Shown here piece after piece: positions 37,675 to 49,008 of a DNA stretch of 64,000 nt (the stretch's first letter is position 1; the number at the start of each line of letters is the position of its first letter). The translations under genes were made by a program, and so were the position numbers. Below the pieces are notes generated by a model. That model was not told the DNA's origin. It was given only the letters and a program-made list of their open reading frames with translations, and searched no databases. The stretch comes from Heterotrichella gracilis (Eukaryota > Sar > Xanthophyceae > Tribonematales > Xanthonemataceae), in assembly GCA_032358255.1 (NCBI GenBank), contig JAULBX010003110.1, forward strand, positions 62,001 through 126,000, in the 5' to 3' direction.

Positions 37675-37731
37675 TGACAGGTGTACCAGTTGCAACTATG
37701 AAACCAGAGGCGTGGCAACCAGACTTTATGG

Positions 37732-37810
37732 CGTTTCAGAGCCGGGGTTGCGCTGTGCAATGCTTTCAGAGCCGGTTGCGCTGTAAGGAGACAACAGTTG
37801 CGCTGTAATG
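37732..37810. repeat. short direct repeats upstream of SULTR-2
   Basis: TTTCAGAGCCGG occurs twice and GTTGCGCTGT three times within 80 bases, in the order A-B, A-B, B with small spacer changes. Confidence 0.75.
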
Positions 37811-38494
37811 ACGTAATTTCCACGCCCACGTGCCCCAACCTGGGGCTGCAAGCTGACACGCCTCCAATGACCCACAACACTGCTTTTCTAAGGGGTTTTA
37901 GGGACAAGTGTGCCAACACCCTTGAGTTCGCACTTTGCCCAGGGCGTGTCGCTTTACAGCAGTGGTGGCCACCGCCACATGGCATGGCCAAGTGCCAGTG
38001 GCATGCCATGAGCGAGTAGACCTTGACACAATAGACCCTGGCACAACTGGCATACAGCCATGACTGGTGAAACCCACCAGGCACACCACAATGAATCGGT
38101 TTGTCTCAAAAAAAGCCGCCTTGCAGGTGCACTGCGCTTCGCCTCGCTTCCTTCCAGTAGCCCTGTGTTAGCCCTCTGCTTCCGAAAGTGGTTCTGTTGT
38201 TGCAGCCAGCAGATATCCTTGGTCAAAGCTGGCAGCAAAATACAAACAAGCGCAGCTGGCAATGCTCCATGGCCCCAACTGTGTGGGCCCACCCCACCCC
38301 ATGTCACTGCAGCAGCGGCGCACCGCCCCACCACCCCAGTACCTGCACCACCCACAGTGCTCAGAGTAGGGCATCCACAGTGAGTGTTGTACCACCCACG
38401 CTAGGCGATGGCAGTCTAGCCACGGTCAACAGGGACTGATCATGGGTGTGCCATGATGCATGGCGGTAGATAGGATCTGACTGGACCTCCAAGG

Positions 38495-41400
38495 TCAGCT
38501 AACCCAACTGGCAGCCCCTATCAGATGAGTGCGGATGGACAGGTGGGGTTTCTGGCTCCCACTGTGGTAGACCAGAGCAACTACACGTACCTTGTCCCCG
38601 AAAGCCCTTGTGGCTTCTTGCAGCGCCTCGTCAGCCAAAGGCGCATCCCAAAGCCCCACATCAGTCTCCAAGGGCACCACCACCAGCTGCTGCCTCGACC
38701 GCTGACTCTCATCCATCAGCTCTGACAGCAGTTCCTTCCCCTGCTCATGCCCATTGCTGCTCCCCTTGCCCACCAGCACCTGGCGAGTGCCCGCCACACA
38801 GCCCACCAGCCACACCACAGGGTCAGTGGTTGCAGGGGGGGTGAGTGACCCTCCCACATACAGGCGCAGCCAGATTGGGTAGCGCGGGGTGGGCGACTTT
38901 GCAGGGTCAAGCAGGACGGGTGACTGCAGCAGCAGGAGAGAATTGCATCAGGGCTAGAACAGGTGGCGAGTGCTGCAATATGCAAGGGGTGTGTGCAACG
39001 GAGAGGGTGCCCCCCTGTGCGTTGCTGGCAGCACACTGTGGGTGCTAAATTGGGTGTACAAGTAGGGATATGTTTCCAACAGTGTGGGGCCTGTGCAGCA
39101 TACAACTCAGCGGTACTGCCCATCAGCCGAGCCAGCCAATGCTTTTGCATTATGAAGTGCAAAAACTGTGTTTGTAAAGCTTGAGCAAACATTACCCAAC
39201 GCTAGGGTTTCCGCTGCGCCCTTGCAAGTCAGAAACTTGTTGCGCAGCTTGCAACAGCACAAGTGCTACCCGCACCCTGACTGGGAAAGCCCAGCACATT
39301 TAAAGGGACAAAACCCACCACCGCGCCTGTATCAACAGTGACCTCGCCGCGCGAACCATCCACATCATGCAACTGCGCACGTGCCATCGCCTCCCTGGTT
39401 ACGACATTTATATATATGATCCCTCACCCTGATTATGATATCTACATGTATGATAGCTCACCCTGATTATGTTTGTGCGTGGCCCCTTGGCGGCCGGCTT
39501 GACGCGGTAGTGGCCGTAGGGGCAGTGGCGGCAGCTGTTGCCGCAGCAGCCGCGCATGCGCAGGGAGTCCTCGGTGAAAACCTGGGCGAGGGGTGGAGGG
39601 TTTTGGGGGGTCAGGTACCCGCTGCTGATTGCAGCAGGACACTGGCGAGCAGCAAGGGAGGGGGCGCAAGGCCGATGGGGGCCATAAGGCATGCAGCCCT
39701 CCCAGATCCCATTTTATTATTATATTCTGTTGGTAATAACTACTTTAATTTAACAAAATTATTTATTGTAGTATTTGCATTTATCCCATACATGCAAACA
39801 GTTCTTTAAAAACACGAGCTCGTGTTTGTTAAGGCAATCATACTACATGGCACCCAAAATTGCCAGGCTCACCGTAAACCCTGTAATAGGGTCTGCATAG
39901 GTTGTCTCCCCTGCCTGCTGCGCACACGCATGCGCCTCCTCGATTTCTGGTGCCAGGCCGGGGCAGCACCCCACACAGCTGGATGCGCCATTGGTGCCGC
40001 GGCTGTTGCTGTTACGGGTGAACTCCTCCAGCCTGCAAAGGAGGTGACCGCACTCAGCCCAAGGCACAGTCTCTCAGTGACAAGGGTGTTGGTGTGGGTG
40101 TGGGTGTGGGCCTCTGAGAGGTGGTGCACACACTTCCCTCCATATGGGACCGCTGGGACGTGTTTGGAGGTAAGATGGCCAACACTGAGATCCGGTGTTG
40201 ACACAGCCATTGCTGGGAACGATTGGCAAAACGCTATATGTCAGACGCACACCAGAATGGGCTACACAGGTAGCTGCTGCCAAACCAGTTCACCCAAACT
40301 AATTGGCACTATTTATCACCAAGGTGACCAGAACCTACATTGCGGTCCTTATGTTCAAGCAAATGCGACCCTTACAATTTAGGCAAATCTACGACGTGGG
40401 AACAAGGCAAGAACCACCCGACTTTGCCGCCCATACCTGGCCACCTCACTGAGGTCCGGCTGGAAGCGGCGCCAGGGGAACCCTTGGGGTATGAGCTCAG
40501 GCTTGCCGTGGATGAGGCCAGCCAGCCACTCCAATGCGTCCACCAGGCGGGGCCCTGGCCGGTTGAACATCTGGTTGCCATCCACCATCACCACACGCCC
40601 TTCAGCCACGGCGCGCAGCTGGCGCCTGTGCGAGGTGATCATGATTTGTAATCAGAGGTGGTGATTTAAATGGACTCTGTCGTTTAAACGCTTGTGCAGG
40701 TTGTTGGTTGATTTGGTTTTTTGTGGTCTTGTAAATGTTTGACATGTTGCTTTTTAATTGACACCAATTTATTTGCAGCATCGCTCATGGCACAGCGCGC
40801 TGGCACTGCTGCAAAAACCCTACCCTGTGGTCTTGGCAACATGCATGGAGGGAATGCAGATGTGCAGCATCAACACCCAACGCAATGTCAAATGAACCCA
40901 TGCATACCTGGTTGCATGAAACAGCGACAGGTGCAGCATGCTTGCACCACTGCTTATGCAATCCGGCATTCCACAGCTATCACACATGTCATAATAACAC
41001 TAGTACCACAGCGAGGCGACAGCAGCATCCAATAAGGTACAGTGCCGTAGGTACTCACCACCATGGCTTGCGCAGCAGCACCTGCGCCTCCCTCTGAGTG
41101 GCATCCATGTCCAACCCACATGGGCACAGGATGATCCAATCAGGGTCAGCCGCTGCCAGGTCATCATCAGGGACCACAAATGATTTGCCTGCACCTGCGC
41201 CCTCCCTGCAGCAGTGATTAAATATACCATTACAACTTGGTATTTTTCAGTGCAATTCCTGTAAGAACGGCCTGTCTAATTGATCACAGCAGATCCCAAA
41301 ATCCCAGCAACATTTATCGTTGCAAGTTGCATGCATGGCCCCAGAAAAATGCATCCACCGCCAGCATCCACATGCCATGCATTCCTGTCCTTTACAAGCC

Positions 41401-42362
41401 AATTCTAACCCTAGAGCCAAACACGCTCCTCACCTGGGTGTGTTGAACAGGTGCTTTGCCCCCACCATGGCAATGATCTCGGGTGTCCAATGACCCCCGC
41501 AGAACACAGGCTCCAACCACTCAAGGAACGCAATCTGCAGTGGACACATAAAGTTTAGATGAGAGTCTACGCATAATGATGTTGTCATTATCAACACGAT
41601 GACAATGCTGATCAAATCCTCTGTTTGCCAGTCACTATTTGGCCACAGGTTGCGTTCGAACAACGAGAAAATAATTTTCTAATATTATTTTCGGAGGTTA
41701 ACCCTTCTCAGTACCTGCGTTGTCCATTAAACAATGTGCAAATGCATGGCAATTGGTCCCATCACGGTCACCATCATCGCCTTACCTAAATACCATGTCT
41801 GCCCTCCTCTTTCTGCCACCCCACTCACCGTTGGTGGACGCTCCAGTTGCTCCAGACCACCAGCAACAACCCCTTTCACCCGGTCAATCCGCTGCTGCAA
41901 TGCTGCCTTTGCTGCCGCGGCACCCTCCTGCAACCCCAGGGCCTCCCCTACCACATCCAGATCGTGCAGCACCTCCCCTAGGGTTGCGGGGTTGAGGTCC
42001 ACAACCCTAGGAGGTGGTTCTACGCCCAGGGCAAAGCGCTGCACCATGCAGAAATCCACGGCGCAGACTGCGCACAGCGATTGTGTTATCACCACCTGGG
42101 GCTGGAGCTTCTGCAAGAGGGGTGTGTCCAACGTGTACAGGCCATCCCCGCTGGCCAGGCTGCGGTTGACTGCATCGTTCATCTGCTGAGATGACTCAAA
42201 AAGGTTGATGGCTGCGGTGACGAAGGGCGTGGACAGCACTTGGGGGGGGTAGTCGCATTCGTGTGAGCGGGCAACCAGCAGCTCCCGGCCGCCGATCAAG
42301 CACACTATTTCTGTTGCACTGGGGAGCAGGGACACCACACGAGGGGCTGTGACTGCTGCCAT
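38495..42362 (-). CDS. BtuF-like metal-ligand-binding protein fused to a DUF5522-like Cys domain
   Basis: Seven minus-strand exons: 42362-41829, 41534-41434, 41205-41059, 40625-40437, 40032-39873, 39581-39462 and 38923-38495. They are in phase, about 559 residues. Residues 1-335 match the cytosolic cobalamin-binding branch of periplasmic-binding-protein folds (COG0614, BtuF/FhuD type): RVVSLLPSATEIVCLIGG, ARSHECDYPP, ITQSLCAVCAV, EWLEPVFCGGHWTPEII and GRVVMVDGNQMFNRPGPRLV. There is no signal peptide, unlike bacterial BtuF. Residues 360-417 hold YADPITGFT then VFTEDSLRMRGCCGNSCRHC PYGH, the pattern of the short DUF5522/C1orf53-type family. CVGCCPG lies in the linker. The last 140 residues (WLRLYVGGSL, VVWLVGCVAGTR) are unrecognised. 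The C-terminus may differ, because a good donor (GTACGT) at about 38593 could splice away the last 33 codons. A role in cobalamin or metal-chelate handling is inferred. Confidence 0.85.
39421..39438 (-). repeat. short copy of a BtuF-like exon end and donor
   Basis: CTCACCCTGATTATG at 39423-39437 repeats CTCACCCTGATTATG at 39458-39472. The latter is the end of exon 6 and its GTGAGC donor read on the plus strand. The copy lies about 20 bases inside the intron and offers a GTGAGG alternative donor. Confidence 0.8.
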
Positions 42363-42601
42363 AATCGAACCTTAGGTGAGTGTGGTTATCTGGGTGTAGA
42401 AACAGCCTTTGAAGTCAGGGCTGGGAGGATTGATGAGTGCTGGGCAGTGTTTAGCAACTGCTGGGAAGGTTCTCAAGTTGTTTCTGGCTGAGAGGCTGGA
42501 CTATCCTGGACCAGTACTGCAAGAGCGGCCGTATCCTATATGATTACTGCAGGAAGTGTGGTTGCAGCTGCCGGTAGAATCCCTGGCTCACATTTCATCA
42601 T

Positions 42602-42880
42602 AAAACCACCTGCAACACAACAATATTGTCAAGGTCGCCAGTAGGCCTAGATGAGGCCAGTGCACTGACACACGCCGTGGATACGCCTGCTATAAGGCAC
42701 AGTGGCCTGCCAGGCAATAGACACAAACAATCCCTGGATCAAGGGTTAGCAAATAAACCACCTGTAGAACAGCAATATTGCCAGCAATCCTGGATGAGGC
42801 CTGTGCTTTGTTCTTGGGTGCAACAAGCCGTGATACCCCTGTTTAATGCACAATGAGCTGTTAGACAATAAACATTCACC
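42602..42880. repeat. diverged tandem duplication, units of about 125 bp
   Basis: Units 42602-42729 and 42755-42880 share AAACCACCTG, ACA-CAATATTG-CA, GATGAGGCC-GTGC, GCCGTG-ATAC-CCTG and AGACA-AAACA in order, with many substitutions and small indels. Confidence 0.75.
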
Positions 42881-43131
42881 ATAGTGGTTTAACCAGCACA
42901 CCCTGTTGCGGCGCCTGCGGGTGTTGCGGCGCCTGCATGCATTCTCCTGTGCCGTGTGGGTGCGGACCCGTTGCATGCATTACGATGGTAGGTGCATTGC
43001 AATTTTCCCTACAAAGCTACAGCTACAGCACACGCAAGTTACCATTTGGACGCATGGAAAGCCGCAGCCAGTATCATCCGGCCAGCATTTCGGGTGCTTT
43101 AAGGTTTAACCGTTGGTGTAGTGGCCATCGT

Positions 43132-43161
43132 CATGCCATTGCAATCCATGCCATTGCAATC
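43132..43161. repeat. perfect 15-bp direct repeat
   Basis: CATGCCATTGCAATC occurs twice back to back, followed by a partial third CATG. Confidence 0.85.
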
Positions 43162-44331
43162 CATGCTGATGGGCCAACCTTGTGACTCGAGAGACCGTGC
43201 CAAGTGATGGGCAGGTGCAAAAACTTGTCCTATGCCTGTAACAGAACCACCCAAGCACCTGGCTTGCTCACGCCCATTGGGTGGTAGGATACACCCCCGT
43301 TTATGCACCACACCCCCCTTTGGAAAACATTTTTTCCCGCGACGCAGCGAGAAGCTTTGAAAAGACCGTCCTGGCAAACTTCGTGAACAATAATTGTCTC
43401 AAATTGCCATTGCCCATCGGTGCATCGGTCTGTAGGTGTCCAAACGAACTCAATCTTGTAAAACAGAGTGGGTTGCTGTTGACAATCAGCAAGAAGGCAA
43501 GGTTGGCGTCCACGAGTTCCCGCGGGATTTCACGGGAGGCATCCAAGAAACCATGGGCCTCCGCATTCGACAAACGTCTCCATTGGAGATGTTGGTGATA
43601 CTTTACACCATAAAAAGTACGTATGCATTGTAGGGTGCCGTCAGAAGCAAGCTTCGCGGTTGTGTGCCAGGGATCTCCGTTCCGTTGTCATGCTTTGAGA
43701 AACGTCCCATGGGTGGCCTCTCTATAGATCTACTCACAATACCAGCAGTCACGCGCATCTTACTGCACACAGCTGTTTAAACATCTGACACCGTGTCCAA
43801 ATGTTGGGTTGTAACGAGCGTAGCGCCTAGCGCCGCGAGGTTCACACAGGCACTAACTTGGTGGGTTTGCCGAGAGGCCGGCGCCGGCCGAGACGCGGTT
43901 TGTGCAGCAATCCTCGCCATGCACGCACTTCCCTTGCAAGTATTGTTCCCATGCGCTTAGCATTACCTCCACATTCTAGACCTTTACGCGCAAACACCCT
44001 TGCTTCCGAACTGGGAGAGCGTCTGGAGCGTGTGCCCGAGCGTGTAAGAGCGCTAGCCCAACCGACACACAGTACACACAGCACCGAAACCTGAATAACA
44101 GCAACCCAGTTGACGCCTACGCTCTGTGCCCAGACCACAAAGATCTGCATCGAGCGCTGTTACCGGTGCCCAACAAGCCACCATGCATTTCCGCCCTCCT
44201 GACTCATCCTTCCTTGTCTGTGCCTCGCAGTTGCCACCAGGGCGATTGGGAGTATCGGGAGGGCGCTGTTCGGGCGGAGAAAGGCCAAGAAAGCAGCACA
44301 GCAGCAAGAGGCGGCTTCTCTGAGTCAACAC

Positions 44332-47300
44332 ATGGCTGTGACCTCACCCTCCCCGATGGATCCCAGCCCAGATTCCGAGCCTACTTCCCCTACTTCACCC
44401 AGATGTGGAAGGTTCGACTCACTCCTCTCTGCTGGGTCCACGTCGCTCAGCTGTAGCCCTCCCCACTCGATCATATTCATCCGGGAGGGGAGGCGGAGCT
44501 CCTTTGACGAAGAGCTGAGCCCTGGGGAGGTACTGGCCCTGGAACAGCAACGGAGTGGGGAGGTTGCAGGTGAGCAATATTAATATTTGGCCAACTGGCT
44601 CAGGCATGATCCAGCCACCAGTCTCTGCTTCACTGCTCGTGTTGTTGCTTCCACTCTTGAATCGAGCGAATAAAAGTCAAAGGATTTGCTTGCAGAATAG
44701 CCCTGGTTGTGTAAATGGCTGATGCATGTGCAGTGGGTGCCTGGATGCTGTAAAGGTTTCAGGGTTTTAGGGTTCAGGGAATTCTCTCAAACCGTATTTG
44801 CTGCTGCCAATTACTGTGTGTGATTTGCCGCGCACAAGCTTGGACAATTTTTGCCACGTTGACAATCCTATGACCTGTGCACATAATTATGTTGCTTCTT
44901 TCCCTTTTCCAGTTTGTCTATTCATCTAATGAAACCATTCACTGAGTGTATGTGTAAGGCAAGCTGAATCTGGATAGTCATATAAGTCATATGAAAATGA
45001 TACCTGGTGCCTTAATGACTATGGCCGGCTCCCTGTCACATAAGCATACTCTGCCTCGTCGTCGACCAGCGCCGTCATACTTATTGCTATACTGGTCAGC
45101 AGTAAAAGTGATCTGCTCAATTCTTATGTATCATTTAATTGTGTGTGGGTGCAGTGGAAGCCTTTGCTGCTGCGGCAGATGTTGAGCCCCATATTTCTGA
45201 GCTGGAGGAAGTTGCACAGAACCTAGACCAGCTGTGGCAGGAGTCTTGGGATGGGGATGGTGAGCAAGTTATTGCAAATAAGAACTCTAACTGTAAACCC
45301 TTGTTTGCAGTGCAGCACCTGTCTTTTTTATGTTTGCAGCTGCTCTGCTTCACTTCCAAAATTTGGGCGTCCCCACCTGAGATTTCATAGAGCAGTAGCT
45401 TGTTTAGGTCCCCGCTTGTGGCGTGTGGCGAGCCACCTTTGGTATCATAACTTATTTGTTTTTACAATCTGCTGGCCATTGACGGTATCGCAGCACGCTT
45501 AAGAAATTTACTTGTGCCCACCTTGCATGATGCGCACTCCCACTTTCTGACTGTTCCGTATTTTGCTTCAGAGGTTGCAGTGGCAACAGCAGCAGAGGTG
45601 GCGGCAGCAGTGGCAGTGGAGGGACTAGTGGAGGTGGTTCCTATTGAGGTGGCTCCAGTTGCGGGTGCGGCGGAGGTGGCGGCGGCAGTGGCAGTGGAGG
45701 TTGTTCCTGTGAATGTGGCGCCAGTGGTGGCAGAGGCAGAGACTGCGGCAGAAACGCCAGTGGAGGGGCACATCATGGTGGTGGAGCCAGTGACTACATT
45801 TGCAGAGAACCTGGTGAAGGTGCCAATGGATTTGGCAACGCAGGAGGTGGCTGTGGATGTGGCAGCGCAGATGGGGATGGAGGTTGCGCCGATCGCTGAG
45901 CTTGAGGCAGCAAACCTTGAGGTGGTGGTGGCTGAGGTGCCATTGCAGATTGCAGTGGAGGTGGCGGCACAGGAGGAGGCAGTGGAGGTGGTGACGGTGG
46001 AGGAGTCAGTGTAGGTGGTGGCAGTGGAGGTGGACATGGGGGAATCGGATGGCCTGGTGCCAGAGCAGGTGGTGTTGGTGGAGATGGCGATGGGGGTGCT
46101 GGAGGGCGTGGTGGCAGAGCAGGTGGTTGCGGTGGAGGTGCCAGCGCAGATGTCGGTGGTGGTTGCGCCAATCGCTGAGCCTGAGGCACTGGACCTGGAG
46201 GTTGTGGCGGTGGGCGTGGCGATGGGGGTGCTGCAGGACGTGATGCCAGACCAGGTGTCAGAGCAGGTGCCAGGTCAGGTTGAGGGGATGGCGGTGGAGG
46301 TAGCGGCACAGGAGGAGGCAGCGGAGGTGGTGGCGTCGGAGGCGGCCGTGGGGGTGCTGGAGGGCGTGGTGCCAGTGGCTGTGCCATCGCAGCGCCAGGA
46401 GGTGGCAGCGTTGATGGGCTTTGGCTTTTCGTATCTGGAGCAAGAAGGTGGGTCCTACGATGTACATGTCTGGTGCACACTCTTAGGCAAGCTTCCCAGT
46501 TATTCCCTGCTACTGTGCACTTGTGGACCAACGCCCTTGTGAAAGCCCATGCTGCCTTTTCCTGCCGCATGAAATGGCATTGAATGTTAATAGGTGATAT
46601 TCATATAGTAGAAACAGCGTTGTATGAATACTACTTATTTCTCATGGCTGCTGCTTTGCAGTGATGGCGTCGGCAGTTTCGGAGGCGCCCACAGCATTGG
46701 CGGAGGCATTAGCAGCAGGGGCGCAGGTGGAAGCAGCAGCTGCAGGAGTCCCAATGGGTGTGTGCGAGGGTGCAGTGGCGGAGGCACCAGGACCTGCCCA
46801 AGGATGGAACCAATGGGCGGTGATGCCAGGCCCCCAGGAGCCTCTCAACCTGATGGCAGGGCTTGCCCATCAGGAACCACAAGGTGGGTATGTGCAGTGA
46901 TCACCAATTTTGATTCTAGGCCCTCAATTGATCAGGCATATTGTATGTAAATGCAATGGACTGTTCATAAAACTCTAAACAACAGAACCCGGAACCCTAC
47001 ACCCTCTGCGATGTAGTCAACTCCAACAGTGGCGCTGGCATGTGTGGCGCTACCTAGCATGTGCTCAACTACCCCTGGCTGTTTCCCGAGAGTGTTTGCA
47101 TGTGCAGGCATGGAGCTGCTGGAGGCCCCACCAGCACAACATCAGCCCAACTTCCCAGATGTCCCAGCGATGGGCCAGGAGCTGCAGTTTGGCCAGGCAG
47201 GGCCCCAGCACGAGCACCAGCACCAGCCGCCTGCTCCTCTGGATTTCCCAGCTGGCCTGCAGCAGGCTGTGCCCTTTGACCCCCAGGCTGTGGCAGTCCA

Positions 47301-49008
47301 CCCATGTGTGGCGATGGCTGAGGATGCAGCCAATGACCCAGTCGACGGCGCATTCTTCCGTGTGCGGGGGGGCGCGGCTGTGCGTCTGTCACGGAAGGAG
47401 AAGGAAATCGTGTCGATGTTCTCCCCCGAGAATATGGATGCGCTCAGGATGGTGCAGATGCTCGTCATGGAGAACGTCCTGAAGCGCGCCCACGCCCTGT
47501 CACCCCATGAGTTCCCCTTCTGCACGCGGGGGGACTTTGCCTTTGTCCAGGTGCTGGGCGCGGGCGCGTACGGTGAGGTGCACTGGGTGCGCTACCGGGG
47601 CGTGGCAGATGCGGCGCTCAAGGCGTTCAACTCGGTGCGCTACGAGGCCACGCGGGAGGCCTTCTTCAGCTGCCTGCTGAGCGGCTGCCCGCATGTGGTG
47701 GGCCTGTGTGGCGTGGTGCTTGACTCCCAGGGCTTTGTGGCGGACACAGTCATGCCCCTGTGCCAGGGCTCACTGGACACATGGTGGAGGTGCGCGCTGG
47801 AGCTGTTGGCTTGATGCTTGTCCAAAGTGTTTGCATGCTTGCAGTTTGAATGAGATTGGATAGTGTTAGAATCAAGGGATTCCCGGCACTCCAAGTTCTT
47901 TTGTTTAACAATTAACTTTTGATTTATTATATATTCTTTAAAGGACATAAACAGTTGTTAATATAAATTTCCACGCAGCCAGTCCTGTTTATTTATTCAT
48001 ATTCTCCCCATGTCAGCCTCGCCTGAGGGCACCCTGCACACGGATGGCACCACCTTGCAAATTAATCCAGTTGCATCTAGCGCAATGCCTGCACATGTGC
48101 ACATCGCACAAAACTACACCCATGCAAAGTCCTATATGCTGAGTGGTGGTGCCCACATGTGCAGCTTGTTGGTATCCGAGGCTGCCCCCAAGCTGCAGCT
48201 GGTTTTCAAAGGCATGTACGCCTTTCCATCAGTCGCGGACCACGGCATGAGCCAGGCGGAAGCCAGGGAAGCGTTCAAAACCCTGTGGCCCGTCATGCTG
48301 CGCGCAGCGCACGACATCCTGGTGGGCGTGGCGGGCCTGTTTATCCTTGGGGCCGCGCACGGGGACATCAAGCCCCAGAACCTCATGGTGACCACATCAG
48401 GAAGCCTGCTAGATATTGGGGTCCACCTGGGGGATCTGGGCGGGGCAGCCATCTCCAACCCCAACACAGGCTTCATTCAGACAACGCAGTAAGTAAAAGT
48501 TCATCTGGATGTTGGAGATATTATGTTCTCAGCATTCACGCGGGGCATTCACCTTGAACTGTCTGCACATGTCGTGCCTCCCCTCAATCAAGCGCAGCTG
48601 AGCGAGATGCAACAGCCCAATACCTTCAAACCAACACCATGCACACGACATGGTGCAACCAGGTTGAATCCTGGCACACGTCCCAAGCCTGCCCACTAAC
48701 CCAACCGTCTGCCCCATTGCCGCAGGTGCACCACTGGGTTCTGCGGCCCTGAGGTGGACGCAGGGTGCTGCCTGGATGCACAGGCATCGGACATGCACGC
48801 CGTTGGCAAGACCTTGGAGGTGATGGCAAACTATGCAGGAAGGCTGTTTGGCCTGGCTGGGATGGAGGCAAAGGAGTTTTTGGATTGGTGGTGGCGGCTG
48901 GCGGATGACTGCACAAAGGCGAACCCTTCCCAGCGCCTGACAGTGGGTGATGCCCTGGAGAGGGTGGAAGCAATGGCCCAGGAGTTGGGGTTGGTGCTTG
49001 GCTACTAG
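44332..49008 (+). CDS. protein kinase-like gene K2 with enlarged repeat exon (in-frame TAG)
   Basis: Seven exons: 44332-44569, 45155-45259, 45572-46447, 46662-46883, 47108-47789, 48165-48488 and 48726-49008. Phases are 1,1,1,1,2,2, for 909 codons. The N-terminus has IREGRRSSFDEELSPGE, matching K1. Exon 3 encodes about 290 residues of Val/Ala/Glu-rich repeats (EVVPIEVAPV-like); the K1 counterpart is only 59 codons. A TAG at 46012-46014 (codon 262) interrupts it in frame and looks like GAG to TAG. The kinase domain begins near residue 629: LGAGAYGEV, AALKAFN, HGDIKPQNLMV, GDLGGAA (DLG for DFG), and TTGFCGPE in the activation segment, then a helical end (NPSQRLTVGDALERVEAMA). If the TAG is real, translation ends before the kinase domain. 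Intact flanking exons argue for a recent change, readthrough, an unseen small intron or a sequence error. Confidence 0.82.
45572..46447 (+). repeat. GTGG/GAGGTGG-rich minisatellite-like coding repeat in K2 exon 3
   Basis: The exon is built of imperfect GTGGCAGTGGAGGTG-type units coding V-A-V-E-V. Two longer blocks recur: GCGCAGATG..GTGGTTGCGCC at about 45868 and 46148, and GAGGTGGCGGCACAGGAGGAGGCA at about 45957 and 46298. On the minus strand it reads as a Pro-rich PPSPPP-like frame, which I treat as a shadow. Confidence 0.8.

Larger units (their letters stand above)
37421..38494. promoter_or_regulatory. upstream region of SULTR-2 with palindrome and short tandem repeats
   Basis: About 1.1 kb between the SULTR-2 start and the 3' end of the BtuF-like gene. 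It holds a perfect 10-4-10 palindrome (37651-37674) and three repeats of a TTTCAGAGCCGG...TTGCGCTGT motif (37732-37810). Both lie 230-390 bases upstream of the ATG, where regulatory sites would be expected. No sulfur-response element was recognised by name. Confidence 0.45.
42363..44331. promoter_or_regulatory. divergent spacer between BtuF-like and K2 genes
   Basis: About 2 kb between two start codons facing apart. It contains a diverged tandem duplication (42602-42880) and a perfect 15-bp direct repeat (43132-43161). A 90-codon open frame at 43301-43573 (-) has no recognisable feature and I do not call it. Confidence 0.45.

Noticed and set aside
43105-43185. tRNA-like box A (TGGTGTAGTGG)
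   Set aside because: There is no box B or cloverleaf. The adjacent sequence is only a 15-bp direct repeat.
43301-43573. Minus-strand 90-codon open frame in the BtuF/K2 spacer
   Set aside because: It has no motif, paralog, splice context or repeat support, and its length is within chance for this spacer.
45794-46570. Minus-strand 258-codon Pro/Ser-rich frame resembling algal hydroxyproline-rich glycoproteins
   Set aside because: It is the exact complement of the K2 GTGG-type coding repeat. Plus-strand exons with matching splice sites and a K1 counterpart explain the region better.
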